64,000 bases of DNA from Fennellomyces sp. T-0311 (lineage: Eukaryota > Mucoromycota > Mucoromycetes > Mucorales > Lichtheimiaceae). The first letter of the stretch is position 1; every line of letters begins with the position of its first letter. Shown here in pieces: positions 43,266 to 57,400 of the stretch. Under the pieces are notes generated by a model, which was given only the letters and a program-made list of their open reading frames with translations, was not told the origin of the DNA and ran no database searches. The DNA is taken from NCBI GenBank assembly GCA_025266875.1, contig JALLLT010000024.1:372001-436000 (forward strand), in the 5' to 3' direction. The position numbers and the translations under genes are program-made.

Positions 43266-46200
43266 CAAAATTTGATCACTGCTCGGTGGCTGCGTGTAAA
43301 ACCCTAAATTAAGCTCCCGTCGCCACGGTGGCCAGGTGATAAATTACCATACAACTTGAAAAAGTACCAAACATAACACTTAGAGGTTCAGTGGCCTTTA
43401 ATAGAGTAACACCGGCTTATCTCAAGTCAGTGATATCTATATCGTTATGCGTGAGGATATAAAACAGCGATCCATGAAACATCTCTGGACTCCTTTCATG
43501 CAGTCAGGAAAAAATGGTTCCGAACAGTTAAGTTTATCATATATTTCTTGGCAGATTATACATTAAGCTCGCTTCAGGCCTGAACAAATATAGAGCTAAT
43601 AGCAATATTTATTTGTTGCTTGCCAGCTCAAAGTCTCGACCTCGTCAAAATCACGATGGTAAAATTTAGCATCAATTTCTATTTATGTTTAGAAGTCTAC
43701 TTAAGAATACACCTAGTACAGGCTGTTAAGTTGTTATATTTTTTTAACTTCCTGATTTAACTCATTCTTGTATAACTTAGATACGTAGGCAGTTTTGGGC
43801 TGTTTTTGAGTATCCATACTTGGTAGTTTACGTTGTGAAACAACCATAGATAATGATAATAGAAGATATTTTCTATCGGATAATACATATCGATTCATCA
43901 TCGTTACGAAGCGTATTTACATAGTAACTCGTCTACACGGTTAAGAATTAATCGTATGAATGAAAGGGATAAACTTAACAGGACATGAAATTGATTACAA
44001 TATAGCAATGGGGTCATTATACCGCGGGGGAGGGAGGATGTCAAAGGCATCCACAGATCCGCATAATCTGAACAAAAGAAAGGATCCTAGACGCCCTCTA
44101 ACCATTCAGGCAATTCTGAAGACTAAACACTATCAAAACTGCCATCGCTGATTCAATACACAGAAAGATAAAGGATACGTAGAGCGTTGCGTTCAATAAG
44201 TCCGTTCCGAAATTTCAAAGATACTTTCTTCGTCTCTTATATTTAATTTAGAGCCCATTTTTTTTATTCATTTCATTGACTAAATCTTCAGAATCTGACT
44301 GATATCCTACTTCATCTACGTCTTTGCATAGGTGTAATCAAGTTTAAGGTCTCTTAACTTGAATTATTTATCTTGTATCTTTTGAAACGTATTAATTTTG
44401 TATTCACTCTATGAGGAAGTTGTCTATCCGGGTATGATTTGAATCTTCACATATCAGCAGCCTCTATGCTAATTTGTTTAATCTTTTTGTTATTAATACA
44501 TTTTCATATATTAACTACAGAGGTTTACCGTATCAATATGTTAAAATGTAAACTCATTTGTCATAGATAATTGATGAATTATTCTCATTGTTAGTTTTAT
44601 TGAAGTTAAGCTCCTTCGATTCCAGATAGGGCTCGGAACGGGCATGGACCACTAGCCACCGGTCATCCTGAGTAGGTTTTTATCCGAGGACTGATGACCA
44701 GCGGATAGCATCAAATACTGGGAAGACTGTTGGACTGTTCCCAAAAAAAACATAGAGTTGCTGGGGTTGAAGCAATGTAATATACATTCATGCATTTCGT
44801 TGTTGCCGATAGACCAATGGCCAACACCGGCTAGTCATCACGATTTTGTGTATTCATTACACTTTGGTATGACGGGCAACAACGGGTTCATGCAGTGGAG
44901 GTGCTGTAAATCAGCATCTATCGTCACTTTCCTCGTACAAGACCTCTTGTTCATAGCCTCTTGGTGCGGTAGAAACAAACAATGCACGTTTGAGAGCTTC
45001 CGTGCTCACCAGTCATATGAACACATGTATGTCTCTGATGACGGCATCGAAACCAATCTCCTTGTTTTTTGGGCAATACAAGTAAACTGCCATTGGACTA
45101 GCTACATATTCATAAAGTATGGAAGTAATCTTATGTGCATATATTTACACACCGAGGAACTAGAGTCGCATTCGTTAACTTGGTAGGTTAAAGCTATGCT
45201 GAACATATGCACTGACAGCCTAGTGTGGTATTGCTCAACAAGAAAAGACTCTCGAATGACAAGTTCAAAATAAGATAATCTTTTGTTGAGGAAAAAAACT
45301 ATCTATATATGCTAACTACAAATGATCTAATCTCGCATCTATTCGCGTCGTATAGGTAGGCCTTCGAGTTCTTCCATTACTAATGATGATTCGACACGAA
45401 GAAGATGAATACTTTTGTCTAATAGCCCTAAAGGACCATGTTATCGCCGAGTCTCTAATAATCTTGCCGTCTAATGTCAATGAGACCGAAGGTCATACAG
45501 AGCCTTAGTTAACGGAGCTGTTGTGCATGATCGGTACAGCCGGATCAAGATTACACATACAAGCAAATCAAACAATCGACAACTGTACGGCTGTTGAAGT
45601 TGTAATAACAACGGATATAAACAAGGACTACAGAAAAGCATGTAAGCATGGATGATGATGTATGGTAGGAGTATGATACCTGGTTATTATGTACATACTT
45701 GTTGAATAGCTTATTTCGGATAAGAATCCATAGGTAACAAAAACAATAATATTGTAACACCACAGGTAATTTATGGAATGATAATCTCCCGCAATATTCT
45801 CTCCCTGTCTGTCATGTGTTTTTACGTGGACAAAACTCTAATTTGTATTGGTAGTTGAACCAGGTAGCCTAAAGAGGTGCACAATACCGCAGATTATGTC
45901 TGTTTTTCATTGCATTTTGACAATAATTAGAGGTACGATGGAGATGAGTCTGTACGTGCGGCAAAAAGTGACAGTCGGTGTCACTCCGGCCGGATATACC
46001 TGGCTTTTCTTCACCTTTTAAAATACAACGTTGTCCCTAACGTGCATTCGTATACTTTGATCTTTTAAAGCAATGTAGTGATCTAAATCCAACTACGGCG
46101 ATCATATTGCTATACTTTATTCCAGCTTGAAAATCCTCCTGATCTCCAAGACCACAATATTTATATAAAACGAAGTAGTACAGAGCAGCCTCATGTTGCC

Positions 46201-47764
46201 TCTTTTTACCGAACCATTACATACTTATAGCAATAAAGCGATGAATCATGAATTTTTGACTAGCTAACGCAGAAAGTGCATTATTATAATGCAAGATCTC
46301 TACTATACGTAACATGACATAAACAATAATGCTTGTAATGCTTTGAAGTATGTATCATTTATCAACCAAGCACTGAAGAGCATAGAAGTGGAGCTACTTG
46401 AGTTTATTTTTTTTGACACACTAATAAAGGTAGATTTTCAAGTGGGCTCTAAATGTAGTAAACACTACAAAAATGTATTTCATCAGTAATGAGCAAAAAA
46501 TAGAACTGTACGTATACACGATTTTACTACTTATAGTTCGTTATGCCTGACGTTTTCTGAGGCATTGGCTACAATTGTATTGCTGGTTTGTATATGTACA
46601 TGCATAAATGCACACTAATCCTTTCCGTACGTAACCGACATGTATGCGCGTTTTTTATAATGAGTAGTGTGATACGCAAGCAAGGCTTGCATCAAAGGTA
46701 ACTGATCTTTATTAATCAGCTGGCATAGAAATAGTTGCAACAGCGTGTAAAAGTTCTTGACTATCGAGTGATAAGTTTTCTTATTGATGAACGGTGTGAC
46801 ATCAATGCAAGTGCAAGCCAAATAGATGTGGTCGCACAGTAACGTGGCTTTCAGGGTTTGTACTAGATGAGGCTACACCTATTAAACCGTGACACGTCGT
46901 GTGATTCAAGGAGAATACCAAATTTTCCCCAAAAGAAAATTCTGTAGATATGATGATATGTACTTTTAAATCAAGATCACGGACTTTATCTCGTCTGGGG
47001 TACTTATACATCACAAAAATCGGTGACTAAAAGATGATTGGACAGAGATATGATAAGTAAGGATAGCATCCTTTCTGATCGATTGCAGTTTGATGTAGAT
47101 AAAAGCCGACAATAGTGCAACTTTAGTAATGTTATGAAACTAATCCTTTCTATCGAAATTTCTAACGGGTCAAACGACATTATCTATTGGGTGACTGTAA
47201 CATCAAGGAGGCGAAAAGGCAAAAATTCCACAGTAGTCTTATCCGACTATCTCTTTGACCCAAAAATTCCCCGTAACTTCCAGCCAGATTCCCAGCTTTG
47301 CCCGCATGGTTATACCATGCAGCACAGGCATATATACAAACATGGTAACAACTCTATCTCGGCACAAAATATTATGATGCTTTTGAACCAATCGATGTGA
47401 CGATACGCGTAAAATTAATCATCCTGCTGCGTGCTGCGGGTGCGGCATGGGCCCTCCAGTTTTACACGAATGTTATGGCATGACACATGATTAATCATAA
47501 ATATTTCTAGCTTCTGGATAGATTATGAAAGGAGTGAGCACTTTCCATTGGTCTGAGAAATGAGTGGTATGGTCGAAAGACATTTCATCTCCATTACTGC
47601 GTTATACCTTGTGTCGGTGTTCTAATGGAGACCAGGCAAACAAGTCATCGGAGTCAAATCCGGTCGCGTCCTGACGTGGCCTAGCCGAGAAAAAAATATA
47701 AATTCACTCGAGACACGGGCCCTTGTTTCTTCTTCATTCTTTAATTTTCTTCCCATTCGAAAAC
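43266..47764. other. 4.5 kb AT-rich gene-poor region upstream of GAPDH
   Basis: No gene can be supported. The longest frame is 44,758-45,186 (+), 142 codons, rich in Cys, His and Ser and without a family signature. Minus-strand frames at 46,615-47,014 and a plus-strand frame at 47,134-47,400 are similarly unconvincing. No tRNA, rRNA or tandem repeat was seen. Confidence 0.55.
47697..47702 (+). promoter_or_regulatory. TATA box of GAPDH
   Basis: TATAAA 63-68 bp upstream of the GAPDH ATG, followed by a C/T-rich initiator-like stretch (CTTGTTTCTTCTTCATTC), a layout typical of strong fungal glycolytic promoters. Confidence 0.6.
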
Positions 47765-48911
<1,147 letters not shown>

Positions 48912-49480
48912 ATGATCAGCCATTTCAATTGAATCCTCTCCGCAAAACCCTCAATCAACGCACAGACACTTAGCATATGTGCATCTTTCCTATTTTACCC
49001 AATTGTACATACAAATGTAGCTGAAAAATAAAGAGACTGAGGTTCTCATTGCCTACACGGTGTGAGTGCCGAGGTCTTTTGTTCGAATGTAATTATTTTT
49101 GTCTTTTTTCGGGTGTTTAAGGACTGCCCTAACAAATACGTTGTTGATCTGCCATATGTCGCTCACCGGCGTTTCGGAAGCCATACCCCCCTGCCAGTTC
49201 CTAGACTCCCCGCATTTTCTCACGTTCCGCTGCCCTTCATCATCATATGCGTTCGTCTTAGAGAGGCACAACTCCGATTCCTTTTGGTTCTGCCTCTACG
49301 GGTTTCCCCGACCATCCGCCGCTGATTTTCAAAGCTCAATCCTGCAATTGCATTATCGTTACATACTTATGGAAAATAGTAACACGTTTGCAGATCGGTT
49401 GGAAGCGCATTTCCCTTTATATATGTGATGGCAACAACCAATCGTTTAATTCAATTTTCATTGCAAGTTTTGCACTTTTG
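48912..49480. other. GAPDH 3' region and spacer
   Basis: Contains AATAAAG at about 49,027, a likely polyadenylation signal. Frames at 49,050-49,430 overlap on both strands and are not protein-like. Confidence 0.5.
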
Positions 49481-49489
49481 CACGTGCTG

Positions 49490-49834
49490 ATTCGCGTTTT
49501 AGTTATGACGTCAGAAATTATTGGTAAGCCCTCGGGTCTGAAAGAGAAAATGCAAGTATCCTCGGAGCGCTGATCTCGAGCCAGTCCCTGACCAACCGGT
49601 ACGTATCGGCATTTATCGCTTGGTGTTAGTACATCTTTCTTTCAATAAGCTTTATTTTTTAGGCTGATAGTTGAAAATGACGCCATCAATCAAAAGGGTC
49701 CCGGTTACTCCAGCATACGAACCGGGTTATGTTTGCATCTTCACGAGCACAAGGTTTTCCAACTTTATTACCTCTTGGCACAAAGGGGACCAGGATACGA
49801 AAATGCTATGGGCACCCGTGTAGCAATTGCATAA
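49490..49834 (+). pseudogene. ankyrin-repeat-like relic, spliced structure retained
   Basis: A segment reading ILGALISSQSLTNR ends at a GTACGT donor (49,599); after a 64-nt intron with AAGCTTT...TTTTAG acceptor, frame continues from 49,663 as LIVENDAINQKGPGYSS. It then resembles an ankyrin unit: TGLCLHLHEHK...LLAQRGPGYENAMG and a final VAIA before a stop at 49,832-49,834. NAMG-x-x-VAIA after LL-x-x-G is the usual ankyrin end. Upstream the frame is lost within about 50 codons, so I read this as a fragment. No ATG-started product can be supported. Confidence 0.35.
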
Positions 49835-50827
49835 TTACAGTTTAAACATGCCGCACCGACGACAAGCAGATTCATATGCTAAATATTCGCCGAGTTGCCT
49901 GGCCAGAACGTTGAATATAACGTGGTGCAGATGATATGTTATACACCACATAACCTTTGACGACAACGATTTACGGACTGAAAAGTGTGGCACCTCGGTG
50001 GTACTCTAATCAACCCTTGTTAGTAGCACCTTTTCACATGACGATAAATCTGGCAGTTTTATTATGATCAACCTAATACACTTATTAGAGGGATAGAGGA
50101 ACTCATCTGACTTGAGCTGAGTTTTGCACCTGAATATGACTTACATGACTCTGCTTTGCTTAACTTCATATTGCCTTTCTACAAGGCTAAAAATATCACA
50201 CCTATATCTGAAAAGAAATGCTTTCTAGCTTGGATGCTATTCCTTGTATACGACCTAAATTTCATGGGCAGTCACTTTATATACTTCGTTATAAAACGTC
50301 TCAGAGGGATCTTCGACTAATCCACAGAGTCCTGTACGTAGCCAGGGACGCAATACTGTTTGAAAAGAGTGCAGACGATCGGCTCCCGGCCCGCATTTAC
50401 GGCCTTGTTAAAAGTATAGCGTATGATTACAAAAGTCTCTTTAAGCTATGATAAAAGCTTCTATGATATATTGGCTGGCACTAGGGACAAGAGCCATTTA
50501 GTAGTGTGCGTAATATAGTACAGAGCTTGAAACCAATGTACTACAAAGCTTCTGTCCAGAAAAGACTGATGACAGTACAAAAGTGTACGTTACACAATAA
50601 TTATGCCATTGAAAGACAATGCATAATACGGACATAGAAGAGCTTTACATTCCTTGCGCTGCAAAATGAAAGCTTGATTCCGATTATACAGTCATGTATG
50701 TCAAGCTACAGTGTGTCCGTTACTTTATTTGGAGCAGATGCACCCTGCTCCGTGCTGCATGCAGCAATAATTTCTATATCAATCGACTTGGCTTTCCAAT
50801 ACGCAACCGCCAAGTTCCTGAATCACA
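49835..50827. other. AT-rich spacer upstream of the HNH gene
   Basis: No supported gene. A 77-codon frame at 50,218-50,451 has no recognised family. Confidence 0.5.
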
Positions 50828-52584
50828 ATGAGCGGCTCTGAGACAGAATGTCGTATTTTACCAAAAAATAATGGCAAAAAGTCAAAAACGAAAGAAAAGA
50901 AATCAAAAAGTAAGCATTGAAGCCAATTAAGACGCGTAAAGCCATTCAGATTTGCTGATTAGAATCAGAATCAAAAGGTAATGATTCAGAAATAGAAGAG
51001 GCACTGAAATTTAAGAGAGAGAAAGAAGCAAGACGTGCAGAGAGAGAGGAAAAAGAAAAAAGGCAAGCAAAAAGAGAGAGAACAGAGGCAAGACGAGCAA
51101 AAAGAGAGAGAAAAGAAGCAAGGCGAACACAAAAGGAGACAGACGTAGCACAGCAAAGGGCTGATGACAAGTCAGCTAAAGGTAAGAGAACCATTGGTGT
51201 ACAAAGTTTATTTTCTTAAACTTTTTCTGCAGACATGATTGCTATCCAAGACAAACAGGATAGACCGATAATAACCAACGTAACTACAAACCAAGAGTTG
51301 GTGCCAGTCTGCCATCCAATGCTACCGATCACTCTGTCTCCAAAGTATTTTGTAAACAAGGACAGCATCGTATCCTCGCTTGCTACCGGAAAGTTCAAGC
51401 CGTCGATACCAACCAAAGGAACAAACGGCTGCCGCTACGCATTTCAGGTTGACAAAACCCATGTCGTCAGCTTCAAATTGGAAGAAATCATGGCATACAC
51501 TTTCTCGGAACACTTTGACAGAACCAAGCATTACATATTCCACAAGGACGGGAACCAGGGTAACTGTGCTTGGAGCAACCTTATCGTATGCGACTTGCCT
51601 ACGCTGCAGAAGCATGAAATCGCCAGATTGGAGACTTTATACCCAGACACAAAGTACACGGTTGTCCGCAATGTACACGACACTTTGACATTTGAACGCT
51701 ATCTCGTCTCGGACACTGGAAAGATATACTCCCTTAGCCGACGAAATCATCTCCATCTGGGTAAAGATGATTTTGGATATCTGCAGACTGGTCTCACCGC
51801 CGACATCAATGCTACACAGACTGCAACTCGGCGCCTCATGTTGCGAGTTCACGGGATCGTAATCCAGTCTTTCACGCAACGTCGACCAAAAGGCCATCAC
51901 GTTACTCACATTAACGGTGACAAATGTGACAACTTCCTGAAAAATCTCGCGTACGCTGATCCCAAAAAGAACCAACGCCGCCACGGAGAAAGAAGGCATA
52001 AAGCCCCGCCGCCATTGCCACCAGTTACTGACAAGACACAGTGGAAAATTATCGGTGTCCTCCCATGGAACGGACTGTCTTTCAGCCAGCATGAAGTATC
52101 CAATATGGGGCATGTCCGCAAAAAGGATGATCCCCAGATCCTCAAATTATCTTATACAACTAACAAATATGCTTGTATACACTTGCGCCACGATAATCAA
52201 GACTTGAAGACGCACCCAAAGGTCCTGACTGTATCTCGGCTCGTGGCAAATGCTTTTGTCGATGGATACAGTGAAGCACATACTATTGTCAAGCACCTTA
52301 ACGGGATTAGACTTGATGATCGTGCACAAAACCTTAAATGGATTTCCAGGGACTCCACTCTGAAACAGAAAAATGCACGTCGGATAGTGGCATCACTTGT
52401 CGAGAATCCAGAAGTCCGGAAGGAGTTCCCATCCTTAAGAAAGGCACAACTCGAATTATCTGCTTATACCTTTGGCGGCGCGATAGTCAAATATGGCAAT
52501 TCCTTTACGAAGGCAGTTAATTGGGATGGGGAGAGAAAAATGGCGTTAATTCAAGTCGTTTCATCAGAAGATGATAAAGAATAA
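50828..52584 (+). CDS. nuclear protein with three NUMOD4/HNH-like repeats and coiled coil
   Basis: 550 residues; exons 50828-50909, 50963-51181, 51233-52584, phase perfect. Residues 1-100 are Lys/Glu/Arg-rich with repeated KRERxEARRA units, a likely coiled coil or nucleic-acid contact. The rest holds three repeats of the NUMOD4-HNH type. Repeat A (about 180-220) has FHKDGN...SNL. Repeat B (about 255-345) has YLVSDTGKIYSL, then LRVHG, THINGDKCDN and KNL; it keeps all three expected HNH residues (H307, H326, N334/N338). Repeat C (about 385-470) has HEVSNMGHVRK, VSRLVANAFV, KHLNG and QNLKW but Ser435 stands where the first His should be. HNH/NUMOD4 proteins are homing endonucleases of phages and mobile introns. 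Here the gene has ordinary spliceosomal introns and no frame damage. Function is inferred, not shown. Confidence 0.72.
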
Positions 52585-52699
52585 ATATCGCGTTTATTTT
52601 CAGATGCATAAACACGGTCGTATGCACAAGTCTTGTTTGGTTGATTTTTTTATCATGTAGAAGTACACTACTACCTATAGGCTATTATTAAAAAAAGAT

Positions 52700-53992
52700 C
52701 TATTTAGAAGTTTCATCAAGAAGAGAAACTTCCTCCTCATAGGACCGTGCACCCATAAATTTGCTAGTATCCAATAAAGCTTTCATCTCTGCAACTTCAT
52801 CCTTTGCCAGTGTTATTTGGCCTGCATTGATATTCTGTTCGAGATAAGCCAATCGCTTGGTGTCAGGGATAACAATAAATTCTGGTCCCTGCGCAAGGAT
52901 CCATACCAACACAAATTGGCTGAGCGATACACCTTTCTTGCTCGCTAATACATTGATCTGGCCAACGAGATTCTGGTTCTGTCGGAAGTTTTTGCTTCAA
53001 AACGAGGCATAAAACGTCTAGCATCGTCAGTTTCCGATGGCCACATGAGTTTAGACCAGTATTTGTGAACATGGCACGGCCCAATGGCTAGCTAGATGAT
53101 GCAGTAGTATTATAAGTACCCGAATTCAGTACGGTAACGAAATTACAAAACTTACAAGCATACAATAGAAACACCAAGATCTCGAGCTGCTTCCAAAACT
53201 CCATTGGTTTCAATACGTATGTACATAACAGACATAAAATGTTGGTGATTTGTACAAGTATACATATATAAATATTGAATGTAAATACCTGGATTACAGT
53301 GATGGGATGGATTTTGTGTGCTCGACGTAGAGTCTCAGCACTACATTCTGACAATCCTAGATACCTGACTTAGCCTTCCTTGACCAGATCTGCCATTGCC
53401 TTGATTGTTTCTTCAATTGGACTATATCTGTACTGTGAATCACTTGAGTCCCATAAAAAGTAATGAAAAGGCATTTACGTGCCTTTATCAACGCGATGCT
53501 GATAGTACAAGTCGATTGTTTCCACGCCAATCCGCTCGAGACTCTTTTCGCATGAGTTGCGCACATACTCTGGCTTTCCTGATGCACCCAGGAACTTGCC
53601 TGTGGACTCCTCTCGAACACAGCCAAACTTGGTACATGAAAAGATTTTGTTTCGGTTTTCCTTGAGTACTTCGCTAAGCAATCGCTCATTGTCACCAAGA
53701 CCATAAATATCGGCCGTGTCCCAAAATGTGGCTTTATATGTACACCATCAGCCGCTTCTATCGTTGGGCATTGTAATTCCAAATACTCACCCCAGCTCAA
53801 TGGAACGCTCCAATACTGCCAAGCTTTTTGCATCATTTCTGCGCCCATAAAACTCGCTCATTCTTCGTTATAACCGTATATACGAATCAAGTTTAAATTC
53901 TACCAATATTTAAAAGCACAATACCCCATACAACCCAAGCCGACAGGGTGAACGAATACATCAGTATTCCCAAGGCAGCGAAACTCGACCAT
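52700..53992 (-). pseudogene. aldo-keto reductase pseudogene
   Basis: Homologous over its length to fungal aldo-keto reductases of the YakC/auxin-induced type (NADPH-dependent carbonyl reduction). Exon 1 (53925-53992) encodes MVEFRCLGNTDV and VGLGCM; exon 2 (53791-53862) MSEFYGRRNDAKSLAVLERS. Then FWDTADIYGLG, KIFSCTKFGC, IDLYYQHRVDKG, RYLGLSECSAETLRRAHKIHP, VLVWILAQGPEF and a C-terminus IPDTKRLAYLEQN. Damage: no frame-preserving join after exon 2 (one base out), an in-frame TAA at 53,370-53,372 replacing the codon before VRYLGLSE, and at least one frameshift in the C-terminal third (about 52,960-53,010). Several independent lesions make sequencing error unlikely. Confidence 0.8.
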
Positions 53993-54439
53993 GCTTGGGA
54001 TAAAGTACTAATAATTGCCTATAGCATATTTCGACTTCGAACGTAATATGGGCACCAGTTCAATGGCTGGGGAGAGATAATAAATCAGGAAAACATTTAA
54101 CACGAACGTAACGAAAACACTTACCGCCCAGAACAATATGCTGTGGACCTGTTCGCTACGGTCCTCCCCTCAGATGCTCAGGTCGTGAATGAATGTCTCC
54201 ATTGGTTTTCATGTATGTCCAAAGCACGCTTCTTATATTCATAGATGCGTTTGTATCACGATTCAATACCTGTGTTGCATCTGTAAGTTTGGTTGCATTT
54301 CAAGTTTTTCACTTTGTTCAATCATACCCCGTGGTTAGTACAGAGCTTTAATCCATATACATTCGATTTGTGCGAATCCATAGCTATAGTTATATATGTA
54401 TTAGCTACCATACGTTACTATACTGCCTTCTTTTTAAAC
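53993..54439. other. spacer between AKR pseudogene and Fanzor relic
   Basis: No coding frame. It lies just 3' of the Fanzor relic (minus strand), where the guide-RNA (omega-RNA) part and right end of such elements normally sit; no boundary could be defined by eye. Confidence 0.4.
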
Positions 54440-57400
54440 TTACGGGAAAGATGAGCCTCAGGCATTGATGAGAGCGATGCTGCAGTTCTCCGTCATCGTC
54501 TTTACATGCCATCTTCTTTGATCTTGAACCGTCATTCCTGTGCATGCGATATCTTGCTTTTCTGGAGAGATACATCACCATGGAATCGTATATTAGATGG
54601 TGCGATATACATAGGATGTAATTATACTCACTCATGATCACACACGAAGCGTTCGACGTGCAATTCTTGAAGCTCCTCGCCTCCTTGGGAGCAATGTGAG
54701 CTGGCGTGAAACTTGTCAATGAAAATAAGAAGCGCGTGTCCAGCTACGTAACGGTATGTCCATTACAGACGTCATCCAACCTGCAATCCGGTTGATCGCC
54801 ATGCAGTATCCATATACCGTATTGATAGACGTAGCATGCGACACCTCAAATGGCGCATGGTTGGATAAGGATATTAGGATTACGTATAGCTTAGACGGAA
54901 TTCGTAGATTGTATATTATAGACGCCTTAGCTATTATCCCCTAACATCTGACGTATACATAAAGCAGGATTTCTGGATACAGGAAACCTTATCGTTTATA
55001 CTCTCATATAACGATTCCACCTTCGGGTCATATAGTAACATTGTTTGACCTACAGCAACGCACACGATTGTAAGTATACTGTGGTGTGCACTGCTACAAG
55101 CTAGCTTTTCCGAAAAGCCCTAAGTGATAGGTGGAAATTAGTTGAAAGAAGATGTTTTAAAGTAGTGTGTGGTGCAGCTATATACGTTACCCAATGCGGA
55201 AGTGGTGCGAATCCACTCATATGCGACAAGACAGCGTCTCCATATGCAACGATTGTCGGGCGATGGTCTCTTTGCCATCCAAACTCCTCTTCAGCAAATC
55301 TGCGTGCGCGTTGGCGGTGTCGTCTTCGTTGGCGTTTCGTAGTGCTGTGAATATACAACGGTTTATCCCTCTATTGAAATAAAGAGTCAATATTGTCAAA
55401 GTGGGCGTTGAACAGAACTTACTGGAGTTGTGGGTGGTGTCACACCACATATTTCATTGACGAGTTGCGTCTGAAACGAGTCCCTTGCAGAGTACAGCAT
55501 CTGACGATGCTTCGTATGATGGAAGTGGCAATTAAATTCAAGCAATCTTAAGGAAGCATTTTGGTACCTGAAGACACCACACAAATGTACAGTTGCTTAC
55601 GACTCGTGAACTAGACTGGTGGTTACAACGCATGCAGTAAACTCTAGAAATGATGGAGTGTTTGGAGTGTTTGATGCAGTCATGTCATAGATTACTTGCA
55701 TATTGGCTTTCTGGCGATTTCGGTTTTCCTTGTCGTTAAACCAATTTTGCATCACTTGATGTCTGTAGTGTGATGAGTACATGATTATTTGCTCTCAGTC
55801 AACACTTACTGATAATGCCTGAAGGGTACTTCAACAATGGTATCTCTTCGGAGCTCAGGATTCATGTTAAATGGCTCTTCGTGTGGACTTGCAGTTATGA
55901 ATGACCGCTTGCCTGGAAAAATACCCTCAATAACCCGTGTATATATTGCGCTCGGATCCATACCTGGGTCAATGCCGACAAGTCTTGATTGCTCAAGCCT
56001 CTGTGCTCTGAGGCCCATGGGCTCTTTTTCAAGGTATAGAGCCCGTGTCGCCATCCAGTGAAATTCAGATTCCGTGGCAACTTTTGTAAATCGTTTCTTG
56101 TTTCCGGGAAACGCTCTGATAAACGATAGATATTAACAATGAAGAATTTGGAAGTATCTACAATCAGAAAGGGCGGATCCTGTGAGACTCGGGTTTTATT
56201 CCTCTCGTTCACTGTAGGATTACAACGAGTATTTATATCTACTGCTGTGGTGAAGGGTTACCGGAAATGGACTATTGTTGATATCTTAATTGGGAATATG
56301 GTGGGGATGTCTATTATTATCGGAGTACACTGGCGTATTGGCATTCTAGTGCTACTATCTGCTTCCGAGTGACTTATGCGGCGTACTCTTTTTTATGTGG
56401 AGTATTGTTTCCAAAAACGACAAACAAAATTATTTCCGGATAATCGATTTTGGTTTACCCGCGTTTGCACCATCGCGTGGGCGTTCGAAACGGAACCGTA
56501 TAGATCCACCATCTGTCTCAATGGATCCAGAAAAACGTATAGGCCGACCAGGGAAATCTAAGTAAAAGAAGGCTATAAATATTAAGTGAAATACTATGCG
56601 GCAGAATTGCGTACGCTGTCTCCCGTATCGCCACCTTCGTCGTTGGACATGGCCAATGCGATATAATGTCTCCCAAAACGTCGGTTGTAGAAACGGGTTG
56701 CGCATAAGAGTATCAAAGCGCTGTTGCGATATGAACCGTCGTTCTAATAAGCTAATGTGTTAGCAGTGGTTTAAATAAATTTAGCATAAAGCCTACTAGC
56801 TGAATGAAACCATCCGGCATTTGGTGCACTCCAGGCCTTGCAAGATGAACAGCTCATAAGATGCTCCACATGCACCGGACGCCGATAAATAGAATCCGAT
56901 CTGGTGTTTACCGAGTGGAAGCAACGAAAATGTTTTTGCCCCAATACTATGGGCAACATTCAGAAGATATCGATTGAAACGCGCAACGTTTATAATGAAC
57001 TCGTTCGATATTGTTCGGGAACGTCCTGATGCAACGGCTTCGAAGTCAAGACCGGCCAAGAACTCTTCATAGTGCCCGTGGAGTTCACTAATCTGATTTT
57101 AGCTGATTGTCTTCTAGAAATAATTACCGTGTAGCCTTATGCTTACATAAAAGCGTCCTGCAAATCAACTATATTCGCAAATTCTGCTAGTGGTTGTGCA
57201 TCATGTCGAAAGAGACTTGTGGAGATCAACGACGCTACCGGCAGTATCGACTTTAGTTTACCGGTGAATGTTGTGTAACTATACATACCTATTTTTCCAC
57301 TTGTCAAACCTTGTGCAAGGTTTTCATTGTTGTTCGCTTGACGGAGCATATCGGCGTACTTGGTTCACATGTTTTTTAGGTACTTCGGCAAGTTTCGCGC

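Noticed and set aside
44620..44720. GC-richer patch that could be a tRNA
   Set aside because: No acceptor stem, no T-loop GTTCGANNC and no cloverleaf could be formed by eye.
44758..45186. 142-codon plus-strand frame in the 43-47 kb spacer
   Set aside because: No signature, Cys/His/Ser-rich, no splice or promoter context; chance cannot be excluded.
46615..47400. Three small frames upstream of GAPDH
   Set aside because: No family resemblance and no consistent joining of exons.
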